DNA from: Cichorium intybus
Lineage: Eukaryota; Streptophyta; Magnoliopsida; Asterales; Asteraceae
Assembly (NCBI GenBank): GCA_023525715.1
Contig: CM042010.1
Coordinates: 67,361,966 to 67,425,965 of the forward strand
Length of the DNA stretch: 64,000 bases
Reading direction: 5' to 3'
In this document: positions 1-10,101 of the stretch, piece by piece
Layout: every line of letters starts with the position of its first letter
Position numbering within the stretch: the first letter of the stretch is position 1
Made by a program: the position numbers and the translations under genes
The notes under the pieces: generated by a model
What the model saw: the letters and a program-made list of their open reading frames with translations, nothing else
Told to the model about the DNA's origin: nothing
The model's database searches: none

Positions 1-1601
1 CAGGAACTTCTTCCTCATGTTGGTTACTAGTTTCTTCTAAGGTTGTTTCATCGGGCGTCTCCTGAATTTCTTTGAGATCGATCGTACTCCCACTGTCCTC
101 TTTGGATATGAGTTCTTTCTCTCGAAAGAACCCCCGTCTTGCTACAAAGACCACATCCTCGCTCGGTCTGTAGAACAAGTATCCAAAGAACTGTTTCGGG
201 TATCCGATGAAGAAACTCCTCTCAATTATTTCCGCGAGCTTATCCGAAGTCTCTCGTCTCACGAAAGCTTCACAGCCCCGGACTTTGATGTGTGCCAACG
301 AGGGAACTTTCCCCATCCACATCTTGTGCGGTGTTTTCGCAACCTTCTTGGTTGGGACAAGATTTAGGATATGGGCGGCAGTCTCTAAAGCATACCCCTA
401 GAAATGGATTGGAAGTGAAGCTCGACTCATCATGGAATGAACCATGTCTAACAAGGTTCGGTTTCGCCTTTCAGCAACACCATTCAACTGAGGTGTTCTT
501 GGAGGTGACAACTGTGAAACAATTCCACATTCCTTGAGGTAATCGAGAAACTCGATACTAAGATACTCACCGCCTCTGTCGGATCTAAGCATCATTATCC
601 TTCTGCCCAATTGATTTTCTGTTTCGTTTTTGAACTCTTTGAACTTTTCAAAGGTATCTGACTTATTCTTGATTAAGTAGATATACCCATATATACTAAA
701 ATCGTCAGTAAAGGTTACATAGAATCACATGCCATCTTTTGTGGTTGTTCTGAAGGGACCACACACATCTGTGTGTATGATATCCAATAGACCTTCAACT
801 CTTTCAAAGGAACATTTGAATGGTGATTTTGTCATCTTGCCAAGCAAGCAAGACTCGCATACATCATCCGACCCGAGGTCGAATGATTCCAACACTCCAT
901 CCTTTTGGAGTTGGGCGATGCGTTTCTTGTTGATATGGCCAAGGCGACAATGCCACAGACATGCCTTTTCTATACCGCTTGAAGCATCAATAGCTAAAAC
1001 ATTTTTACCATAATTATCAACACACATAATAGATTCATACACTCCATCACAAGACATAGCATTAAATATAAAAACATTATCTTTGAAAACTGAAATTGAA
1101 CCATTCAATTTATTTAATTCATAATAAAAGCCCTGTTTGAACAATGCATGAAAAGAAACTATGTTCTTAGCCATATCTGGCGAATAGCAACAATTATGTA
1201 AATCTAATCTAACTCCATTACTAAGCGCTAGTCTATAAACACCAATCTTGGTAACAGGTGACGTTCGCCTATTGCCCATGACCAGGTTCAATCTACCGCT
1301 CTCCAGCTCCCTACTTTCCTCTAGGACCCTACAAATCAGAACAGATATGACAACCACATCCTGTATCAAGGACCCAAGAACGGGAAAAAGATGAGTTATT
1401 AGATATAGAGTATGTACCTGCTTGTGACGGTTTCACTTTACCGTCCTTGATATCCTGTAGATACGTTGGGCAGCTCCTCTTCCAATGACCCTTTTGCTTG
1501 CAGTAAAAGCAGTCGGCATCTTTAGGGTTCTGAACATGCGGAATGCCGGAAGACTTGCCTTTTGAGGCACTGCTAGATGTCCCGACATGAGTCTTTTCCC
1601 T
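1..1601 (-). pseudogene. Copia-B zinc knuckle, protease and integrase remnant
   Basis: Read right to left. A CCHC zinc knuckle of the form CxxC-x4-H-x4-C lies at 1470-1514. The aspartic protease motif DTG lies at 1360-1368. The GAG-pre-integrase domain with its HHCC zinc finger (WHCRLGH, CESC) is near 820-960. The integrase core shows the aspartates of HTDVCGP near 760 and SDRGGEY near 585, and the glutamate of NGVAERRNR near 450. Lesions include a frameshift between gag and knuckle, a TAG at 1329-1331 just after the protease motif (CAG in Copia-C) and further frame breaks near 610-725. This polyprotein would process Gag and integrate element cDNA. Confidence 0.85.
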
Positions 1602-2318
1602 TCAGTTCTGCATAAAAGGGCCCTTCCGTTTCTTTCCTTTTCCAGAGCCAATGACCAGGACAGGCGGGTTGACAGGGAGCAAACCTTTTCCCTTCATCCC
1701 GTCTTCAGTAGTACGAAGCATGCGGTGTAACTCGGCTAGGGTTGCCTGGTTGTTGTTCAAATGATACGCCAGTGTGAACTGGTCATAAGAACTGGGCAAG
1801 GAGTTTAGCACTATATCAACAGCTAAATCCTCATGAACAGGCATTTCCAGCTTCCTAAGCCTCTCCACATAACCATGCATCCTTTGCACATGAGTGTAGA
1901 TGGACTCTCCCTCTTTAGGCTTGCCGTTAGTGAAGGCTTTTACAACCTCACGCCTTTCGATGCGCTCTTGCTTGTGGAACTTTTCAGCGAGCTCTTTGTG
2001 CATCTCGTAAGGCCAATAGTCCTCATAGATACGCTGCAGTTCAGGGTTCATGGTGGCGATCATGATGCAGGCCACTTTGGTCGCATCATCGGAGTGTTTG
2101 GTGTACGAGGCGACTTCCTCGGGAGTAGCGGTTTCTGGGTCAACCTCAACAAGCTCGGTTTCCAGAACATACTCTTTGTGTTCAAACCGCAGAGCCATTT
2201 TGATGTTGCAGATCCAGTCATTGTAGTTAGTGCCGTCCAACGTCACTTTTGAGCACAATGACAGAATCGAGGTGACATTACCGGGATTTGAGTGGGGAAC
2301 GGATTGGTTAGAAGACAT
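1602..2318 (-). pseudogene. Copia-B gag (UBN2-type capsid)
   Basis: 238 codons from an ATG at 2318 (MSSNQS). It matches the UBN2/gag-polypeptide family of plant copia elements: an N-terminal WxxxI segment, a central helical part, and the conserved VERLRKLE and SSYDQFTLAY blocks near residues 140-185. It would form the capsid shell of the virus-like particle. A frameshift just after residue 235 separates it from the CCHC knuckle. Copia-C carries a homologous gag, which supports the chosen start. Confidence 0.85.
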
Positions 2319-3574
2319 CTGAATAAGAAGAAGGTAGTTTTAATTAGACATTTATTAAATAATCCTTATATTCACCCAAGAATAGATATAAGGCTAGGAT
2401 CCTACAATAACAATCTACAATATCGAAAAGGGATGCCGTAATCTTTATTGTAAATTTTATAAGGTAGGCGAATGACGATTCAGCCAATTCCACCGCGGAA
2501 AATAATCTTATTAAAATGGAATTCCTAGTTTCATTGAGATTTACCGAACTGTTCGATAGCATGTTTTAATCTCGGGAATGCCCCGCTATTTGTGGCTGGG
2601 ATACCGAGGATCACAAACCGGGTGTGAATAACCATGCAAATTCGCTCGGTACTCTCGAAGTCAATTGTCATCTCTAATTAACGTGCCGGTTAACCACACA
2701 CGCTCCGTTAATAATGACAAAATCGAGAAACCCATTGCGACTCTTTGCGGACCCCAGTTGGTGTGCCGGTAAACCACACACGCTCCACCAACGTTCCACA
2801 AAGTGCAATGTGCAATTTCATGGATTAGCACCAATTCACATTTTGAACCTAAAGTAACTTGATTGGGTTTTGTTTAGGGTTCTAATACTTTCATTTATAG
2901 CATTATAATTTTAAGAGGCTTTAGCGGTTCTATTAAACCCGTTCGGCTAACGACACTCGACTGACCTGGAGAGCGGTGGGTAAGAGTAGATACCCATTAG
3001 ACTGCCATTTTATAGGCAGTCGCCTTATACCCTCTTTATAGGACAGTTTTGTGAATGATGCCTACTAACGGTAAGACTAACCAATTTTCTTATATATAAA
3101 TATTAACTTTTAATCATAAATATATAAGATATATTTTAATCTTATTAAAATATTTTAGAATTAATTTAATTCTGATTTTTGCAAATTTTAAACTAATTTT
3201 TGAAAATTTAAATTAATTCTTTAAACCGATTTAATTGATCTTTTAATTAACAATTAATTAAACTAATTAAATCTAAGATAGATTTTATCAAATTAATCAA
3301 ATTAATTTTCTATCTTGGTCCCTATGGTGATCGAAAATTACAAGCCAAGCAAAAGACTTCAAGTTATTTAATTAATCCAATTACCAAAAATAACAACATA
3401 CTTTTATGGCAAGCAAATCAAGCAATCAAGGGGGGACCATGGGGCATGGCGGCTAGGGTTAGGAAACGCTAGCCTTTGCATCGATTTTGGCCTCTCCATG
3501 AGGTGTTCATCGCAAAACACTCAAGGCAAAAATTGAATCATGCAGTTTATATCAAACACAAGAAAACAAGCCTA
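2319..3574 (-). other. Copia-B untranslated leader
   Basis: Non-coding stretch between primer site and gag, conserved in Copia-C (58325-59710). It contains two direct copies of a motif with core CCGGTAAACCACACACGCTC (about 2683-2707 and 2763-2787) and a 7-bp inverted repeat GACTGCC/GGCAGTC near 3000-3021. The part nearest the primer site is AT-rich. No ORF of note. It probably serves packaging, dimerisation or translation control, but that is inference. Confidence 0.6.
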
Positions 3575-3587
3575 TGCTCTGATACCA
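3575..3587 (-). other. Copia-B primer binding site
   Basis: On the minus strand this reads TGGTATCAGAGCA, complementary to the 3' end of initiator-methionine tRNA, one base after the LTR end. It fixes both the LTR boundary and the element's orientation. Confidence 0.9.
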
Positions 3588-3872
3588 CTGAAGAGTTTCT
3601 ATGCAATCAATGAACAAATAATTCCTATGGTTCACATGCACCCCTAAGATGATCTATGTTTTCTTCTATGAAGATAATAAACTAGAACCTAAAGGATACA
3701 ATTAATTTCTAAAGATCAAATTGAGAAAACCAACCTTTGATCTTATGATCCTTGAAGCTAGCAGCAAAACAATCCTGCATCAAATGCAAGTCACACCCAA
3801 GCAATGGAGAAATCAGTCCAGCAGAGTAACACAGAGAGAGAGGTGGCGTGAATAATGAGGTGCCAGGGGGTT

Positions 3873-3882
3873 CCTTTTATAG
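3873..3882 (-). promoter_or_regulatory. TATA box of Copia-B LTR
   Basis: CTATAAAAGG on the minus strand, about 475 bases inside the LTR from its 5' end. Position and sequence fit the U3/R boundary. The related LTR at 59725-60635 has CTATAAATA at 60006-60014. Confidence 0.6.
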
Positions 3883-3959
3883 CCTCCTAGGGTTACACTT
3901 GAAACCTTAAGGATCCTCCAACTGGACAAGGCTTTTGACCACTTGGACCAGGCTTACCA

Positions 3960-4004
3960 AAACCCTAATTAGGGTTTCGCCAAACCCTGGAGGAGCCTCC
4001 AGGG
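3960..4004 (-). promoter_or_regulatory. Telo-box palindrome and adjacent hairpin upstream of LTR TATA
   Basis: AAACCCTAATTAGGGTTT (3960-3977) is a perfect palindrome of two telo-box half sites. A second perfect inverted repeat with 9-bp arms (CCCTGGAGG/CCTCCAGGG, 3985-4004) follows. Both lie 80-130 bases upstream of the TATA box on the transcribed strand. Telo-boxes are known promoter elements in plants; a role here is inference. Confidence 0.5.
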
Positions 4005-4356
4005 TGGCGCCATTTTGGTCCCTGGTTTTTACCTGACCAGTTATTCAACTATTGAATAAATGCCAACCAGTCCCTGCACCTTTTATTAATTTATTTAATC
4101 ACTAAATTAAATCCAGTTAATTCTAGATTAAATCTCAATTAATTAATATAGTTTCCAATTAATATATTAACACTTAAATATATTAATAAACCATATATTT
4201 ATTTTCTATTGATTTATTTAAACATTAATAAATCAACCATTCTCTCTACTGAACTGTACATCTATCCTCCAGCTATAAGGGCAACCCAAATGGACTTAGC
4301 TTCTATTAACAAGATAAATACAATTATAAGTCATCGCTTAGACACCTAATCCAACA

Positions 4357-4516
4357 CTAAATAGATCTTGCCAAATTTCCATTCACCTTAACTATATAAT
4401 GAATTTTTTTTATATTTTTTATTACTATCGGTTTATTTAGATGTAAACCATGCATTGCTATTTATAGCAAATGGTCTCCGTTTGAAATAGACGTATGATT
4501 TGTAATTATTGATCAC
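4357..4516. other. Short AT-rich spacer between Copia-B and Copia-A
   Basis: 160 bp with no ORF. It continues, after removal of Copia-A and one ATCAC, into 24492-24689, so it is the pre-insertion site of Copia-A. Confidence 0.6.
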
Positions 4517-4783
4517 TGTTATAAATTCAGCGTTACCACAACAATTATGAACAAACTAAAAACTAGAATATAGATGAAGAAAGAAAGAAATCTTGAAAGC
4601 TTGGAGAGAGTAGAGAGAGTAGAGAGAGTTTATATCAATTAAGAAAGAGTTGATATGAGATGCAATTTCTTCCTTACATCGATGGTCTATTTATACTACC
4701 AATTTTACTATTTAAATATAGTTGATTAATTGGTAAGTGGAAAGTGTTGACATAATGTTGTCATTCACCAATTACTTGTAACA
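4517..4783 (-). repeat. Copia-A 3' LTR
   Basis: 267 bp with TG...CA ends, matching 24230-24486. A TATA box on the minus strand (TATAAATAG) lies at 4687-4695. It is bounded on the left by target duplication ATCAC and on the right by the polypurine tract. Confidence 0.9.
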
Positions 4784-4793
4784 CTCCCCTTTG
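4784..4793 (-). other. Copia-A polypurine tract
   Basis: CAAAGGGGAG on the minus strand, immediately upstream of the 3' LTR; the usual primer for plus-strand DNA synthesis. Confidence 0.8.
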
Positions 4794-4943
4794 AATGACA
4801 TCATTCTACATCAAAGCTCAACTTTGAAGTACTTCCTCATTAAAAACCTTTGCTAAAGAAAACCTAGTAGGAAAAAACTTTAGCGAAGGGAAAAAGAGTG
4901 CAGTGTCTAGTTGACTCCCCCTCATTTAGATATCTAATGACCA

Positions 4944-6040
4944 TTATGTATGCAGATGTCGCATTCCAATACCATGAACATGTTTTGTAAAAATCTTGGT
5001 AGGAAGTGCCTTTGTGAAAAGATCTGCTGCATTGTTGCTAGATTGAACATATTTTAGTTTAATATGTTGATCCTTTATACGCTCTTGAGTGTATTCAAAA
5101 AACTTTGGATGAATATGTTTTGTTCTGTCGCTTTTGATGTACCCTTCTTTCATTTGAGCGACACATGCTGCATTATCTTCATAGATTAAGGTTGGAGATT
5201 TATCTTTATCTATTCCACAAGAAGTCAGGATAAGTTGTGTCATCGATCTTAACCATGTACATTCTCTACTAGCTTCATTTAGAGGAATTCCTTCTGCATG
5301 ATTTGAAGATGTGGCGACGAGTGTTTACTTTTGAGAACGCCAAGATATTGCAGTACCTCCATTCATGAATACATATCCAGTTTGAGATCTAGCTTTATGA
5401 GGATCAGAAAGGTAACCTGCATCTGCATAACCAATCAAGCCTTGTTTTGAACTATTAGGAAAAAATAAACCTAAATCAGTAGTTCCGCGAAGGTATCGTA
5501 ATATGTGCTTGATTCCATTCCAATGTCTTTTTGTTAGAGATGAACTAAATCTTGCTAATAGATTTACTACAAAAGAAATGTCAGGTCTAGTACAGTTAGT
5601 AAGATACATAAGAGCTCCAATTACATTAAGATATGGTACTTCTGGATCAAGAATTTCTTCATTTTCCTCACAAGGGCGATATGGATCTTTGTCGATATTT
5701 AGTGATCTAACAATCATTGGAGAGCTTAAAGGTTTGGCTTTATCCATATTAAAACGTTTCAAGACCCTTTCTGTATAGTTCGATTGATGGACAAGTATCC
5801 TATTTGGCATATGCTTAATCTGTAAACCAAGACAATATTTGGTTTTCCCAAGGTCTTTCATTTCAAATTATTTCTTTAAAAATTCAATCACTTCAAGGAT
5901 TTCTTTATTCGTCCTAATAATGTTCAGATCATCTACATAGACGACTATAATCACATATCCAGATGTTGTTTTCTTAATAGATACACACGGGCAAATAGTA
6001 TTGTTTTTATAGCCTTTGCTTATTAAGTAATCGCTTAGAC
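4944..6040 (-). pseudogene. Copia-A RT C-terminal part and RNase H
   Basis: Continues the RT from the far side of the hAT insertion. The catalytic YVDDLNII motif is near 5930-5950. The RVLKRFNM and PYLNVIGALMYLTNCTRPD blocks typical of copia RT follow, then RNase H with GYADAGYLSDP, and the NNAADLFTKALPT tail ending at 4944. In-frame TAA codons interrupt it near 5866 (after FLKK) and near 5325 (after WRSQK). The product would make element cDNA and degrade the RNA template. Confidence 0.88.
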
Positions 6041-6210
6041 TAGGGGTGTAAACGAGACGAGCCAACTCGCGAGATACCCGTGATCGACTCGGAAAATACT
6101 CGGGATCGACTCGACTTTAAGCAAGCCGAGCTCGAGCTCGAGCTACTCGAGTACCTTTTCGAGCCGAGCTCGAGCAGTAAATTAGTAGGCTCGTGAGGCT
6201 CGCGAGCTTA

Positions 6211-7090
6211 TCCGAGTATATATGAAATTACAGTTTTACCCTTTTTATATATATTACATAATTAACCTAATATTTAAGATTCCTAAAATTGGCTAACCCT
6301 AATTCCCTTATTCCCTTCCTTGTACGTTGAACGGCTGAAGTGAGGCTCAAACTCCACAGACAGTCGCGACCACAGTCACCACACTACACCTATTCCGCAT
6401 TCTCCGATCTCCATTCTCCGATCTCCATTCACCATCGTCCATTCTCCGCCACCAGCCCACCATCGTCCCTTCTACGTGCCACCGCCACCATAGTCTCTTC
6501 TACATCCGTTCTACCCGTCGCCTGCCACCTCAAGACACCGGTTCCTGCCATCGCCGACCAATCCATTCATGGTAAGAATTCGATTTCTCTGTGAGTATTT
6601 TCGATTTCTCTGTTAGTATTTCATTTTCGATTTCTCTGTTAGTTCATTTTCTATTTCTCTTCAAAACTCCATCGATTTCTCTATGAATTCAGTTAGAATG
6701 TGAATTGAAAATGTGTTAGTATTTCAGTGTCAAACACTTGGAATTGAATTCTATTAGACTGTTAGTATTTCATCTTCATTTTCGAATTCTGTTAGACTGT
6801 GAATTGAACTTGTCTCAAACACGTGAATTTTTGTGAATTTCTGTGAACTTGTCTCAAACACATGATTTGTGATTTCTGTGATTTTCTGTGAACTTGGAAT
6901 TTCTGTGATTTCTGGGAATTATGTTACACTGTGAATTGAATTTATGTGAATTATGTTAGACTGTGAAGTGAATTGAATTATGTTAGACTGTGAATTGAAT
7001 TTCTGTTAGAATTATGTTAGATTGTGAATTATGTTAGACTGTGAATTGACTTGAATTTCATCTTCATTTTTTATTTGTTGGATATTGTAG
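6211..7090 (+). other. hAT 5' region with candidate leader intron and degenerate repeats
   Basis: No ORF of note. A C-rich stretch (6330-6570) resembles a 5' leader and ends at a good splice donor (GTAAGA, 6572). A good acceptor (TATTGTAG, ending 7090) directly precedes the BED-finger ATG. The candidate intron is filled with imperfect copies of TTAGACTGTGAATTGAATT, most clearly at 6735-7060. Confidence 0.5.
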
Positions 7091-7366
7091 ATGGTATCAT
7101 GTTCACCTCCTGATGAAACATCAGCTCTATCTTTGGGGCAAGAAATTTCAGCTACAAACTCGCAACAAGTGAACCAATGTTCGGTAAATGACGGAAACAC
7201 CCATCCTAATAGCACAGAAGAAAATGCAGAGGAAGAAAGCTCGCATTTTGAAAGGAAGAAAAGACCAAAGACTTCTCTAGTATGGGCGGATTTTAAAGAA
7301 ATTAAGATGCCTGATGGGACTAAGAAAGCGGAGTGTTTACATTGTAAAAGTAGACTCGCCATATGA
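7091..7366 (+). pseudogene. hAT transposase N-terminus with start of BED zinc finger
   Basis: ORF of 91 codons starting at the ATG straight after the candidate acceptor. Residues 1-55 are acidic and Ser-rich. Residues 58-90 match the BED finger start (SLVWADFKEI, then CLHC), but the histidine half is missing because the ORF stops at the deletion junction. In complete family members this domain binds the transposon ends. The following C-terminal part is in another frame. Confidence 0.75.
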
Positions 7367-8273
7367 GATGTTGTCTGCTGCAATCAAATTTAAAGAGGTG
7401 TTTCCAATGTACAAAGAAAGAGAGCCACGCTACCTTTCTTATCCCACCAATGAAGATTGGTTGAAGGTGGAAAAGGTATGTGAAATTTTAGAAGTTTTTA
7501 ACTCTGCAACTAATATCATTTCTGGCAGTGAGTATCCGACTTCAAACTTATTTCTTAATGAAGTTTATAGAATCAAAGTTTTGTTGGATAAGAAGTTTGA
7601 AGATCCTAATGAAGATGAGTTTGTTCATGACATGGTTGGATGCATGAAACGAAAGTTTGATAAAAATTGGAGAGAGTGCAACTTAATGATGTATATTGGT
7701 GCTATTTTAGATCCTAGGTGCAAAATGAGGGTTATTGAGTTTTGCTTTCCTAGGATGTATCCTACAAATGAAGCCCGTGAAAATATAGACAAAGTAAAAA
7801 AAGCTTTATATGAATTGTATAATGAATACGTAGATGAGTATTACTCTAGTTGTGAAGGAAATGGTGAAACCGTTGGTTTAAGTGGAAACAATGTGAACAT
7901 TCAACCTTCATCTTCCGGGTGGTCTGAGTTTGCTCAATTTGTAAGAACAGTTGAAAATATACAACCACAAAAATCAGATTTAGATAATTATCTTGAAGAG
8001 GGTTGTTACATTTGTGAACTCGGTCCAACGCCATTTGATGCTTTACAATGGTGGCGGTCGAATGCATTAAAGTATCGTATATTGTCACACATGGCTCGGG
8101 ATATACTTGCTGTTCCTATCACCACTGTTGCATCGGAAGCTACTTTTAGTGCGGGTAGTAGAGTTATTGACACATATAGAGCATCCTTGGCTTCCGAGAC
8201 GGTAGAAGTCTTACTTTGCGGAGGAGATTGGTGTCGAAGTCTCCATGGTTTGAAAAGAAAGAACAAGGCATGA
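7367..8273 (+). pseudogene. hAT transposase C-terminal region
   Basis: The frame is open 7314-8273. From about 7360 it matches the C-terminal part of RICESLEEPER-like transposases: the DWLKVEKVCEILEVFNSAT block, the MYIGAILDPRCKM block, and the hAT dimerisation domain near the end (DALQWWRSNALKY, ILAVPITTVASEATFSAG). Compared with the usual length near 690 residues, roughly half is missing, including most of the catalytic core. Without its catalytic half it could at best dimerise. A candidate intron follows, with acceptor TTTCAG near 8350. Confidence 0.85.
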
Positions 8274-8424
8274 CTACTTGTTTCTCATTACTTTTTATAT
8301 GTTTTTATAATTTAAAATATATTAATTGTTCTTGTGTTTATGTATTTCAGAAACAGAAGCTACAAAAAGAGATCAACCTTCCCATTCCATGATGAGTAAG
8401 TGCATTTAAAACATTGTTTTTTTT

Positions 8425-8690
8425 TTTTTTTGCTGTTTTGGACTTGTTTTGCTGGTATGTGAGGTGGGGCTATTTTTGGTGCTGATTTGACATGTTTTGC
8501 TGTTTGTTTTGCTGTTTTTTGTACTGATTTGGACGTGTTTTTTTGTTGTTTCTATTGTTTGAATAGGTGCGGCTGTTTTGGTGCTGATTTGGAAGTACAT
8601 TGCTGGTTTTGGTGCTGATTTGGAAGTACATTGCTGTTTTTGGTGCTGATTTGGACCTGTTTTTTTTTTTTTTTTTACTGTTTTGTTTTG
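8425..8690 (+). repeat. Degenerate tandem repeat in hAT 3' region
   Basis: Imperfect repeats of about 25-60 bases built on TGCTGTTTTTGGTGCTGATT, with poly-T runs. It lies between the transposase gene and the TCGAG-rich subterminal region. No coding potential. Confidence 0.6.
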
Positions 8691-9084
8691 ATGTCTTAGA
8701 AGTTGTTTTGCATTGAAAAATGTTTATTTTTGGTATTTTGGAAGTACGTAAAAACTAGGACATAGATGGTTGAATGGTTGTTAGCATGGAAGAATGTTTG
8801 TTTTTTGGTATTTTGGACACTTGTTACCTTGGATAAATACTTGCAAGTGTACTGCATTCTAGATTTCACTCAATTTGGTGATTTTTTGTTTTTTTAAACT
8901 TTAGTCGAGCCGAGCCGAGCCGAGCTCGAGTGTGTCGAGTATTTCAGGAGCTCGAGTTCGAGCTTGAAATCAAGGCTCGAGTCGAGTTCGAGTCGAGCTT
9001 TGAGCTCGAGTATTTTAGTCGAGCCGAGCCACGAGCTTGGCAATACTCGGCTCGACTCGGCTCGTTTACACCCCTAGCTTAGAC

Positions 9085-9503
<419 letters not shown>

Positions 9504-10101
9504 TGTGACATCCGCCTAAAATGGATTCGGTTCAACCCAACCCAATTGGAAATTTAATAAACCCTACTCGAGATTTCTTGACGCTAATATGATCAAAACC
9601 CTTACACTACGATATAAATTGACGTTAATAGCAATATATCATAGTATAACGTTATAACTATAATAAAATTAAATTATGATACCATATTAAAATCAAATCA
9701 AAGTATGATGCTCTAATTAAATTAAAAGAATCAAACTTGAATGCTGTAATTAAACTTCAAATCAAAGTAGATTGTTATAATCAAATAATAACCTATTTTT
9801 TTTATAAAACTCTATTTTTATAAACACTACATTAAATTTTATAAAACTCTTAAGATGCTTGTGTTAGTGGGGAATTATGAAGACCACCAAAAGTAAAAGT
9901 TTATTCCCATTGTCTCCCACTCACACCTCCCATCATCTTTCCTTTCATTTTTCTCCCAACATATTATTCTCATTACCACTCAAACCCTCTCTATTCTTTC
10001 TCTCACTCTCAATCTCGAAATTCTTCCAAGAAATATCAATTTTCCAGCCAAGAACAATCCCTCATACTCAAATCTCCATCCCTCTTGAAGCATTCATCAA
10101 A

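Larger units (their letters stand above)
1..4356 (-). mobile_element. Copia-B, Ty1/copia retrotransposon, truncated by window edge
   Basis: Minus-strand element with 5' LTR at 3589-4356, a methionine-tRNA primer site, a 1.25-kb leader, gag at 2318-1602, then zinc knuckle, protease and integrase running off base 1. RT, RNase H and the 3' LTR lie outside the window. It belongs to the same family as Copia-C on the right: leader, gag and integrase align throughout. The right flank starts CTAAA; the matching target duplication would be outside the window. Stops and frameshifts make it inactive. Confidence 0.9.
3589..4356 (-). repeat. Copia-B 5' LTR, 768 bp
   Basis: On the minus strand it starts TGTTGGATTAGG and ends TTCA next to the primer site (TG...CA ends). 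It aligns with the Copia-C LTR at 59725-60635 at both ends and over much of its length. It carries the promoter elements listed separately. Confidence 0.85.
6041..9076 (+). mobile_element. hAT-family DNA transposon, internally deleted
   Basis: The terminal inverted repeat TAGGGGTGTAAACGAG is present at both ends and is flanked by a perfect 8-bp duplication GCTTAGAC (6033-6040 and 9077-9084), the hAT signature. It interrupts the Copia-A RT codons between YNRL and SDYL. Subterminal regions (6060-6210 and 8900-9075) are packed with TCGAG/GAGCTCGAG repeats, likely transposase binding sites. The gene inside keeps the BED finger start and the C-terminal dimerisation domain but lacks the middle, so it is a deletion derivative of an Ac/RICESLEEPER-like element. 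Confidence 0.93.

Noticed and set aside
4517..4783. Solo LTR interpretation of the short repeat at 4517
   Set aside because: A matching LTR at 24230-24486, the shared ATCAC duplication and internal pol order show a complete nested element.
7846..8266. Minus-strand ORFs within the hAT transposase
   Set aside because: Shadows of the plus-strand transposase frame, which has clear hAT domain similarity.
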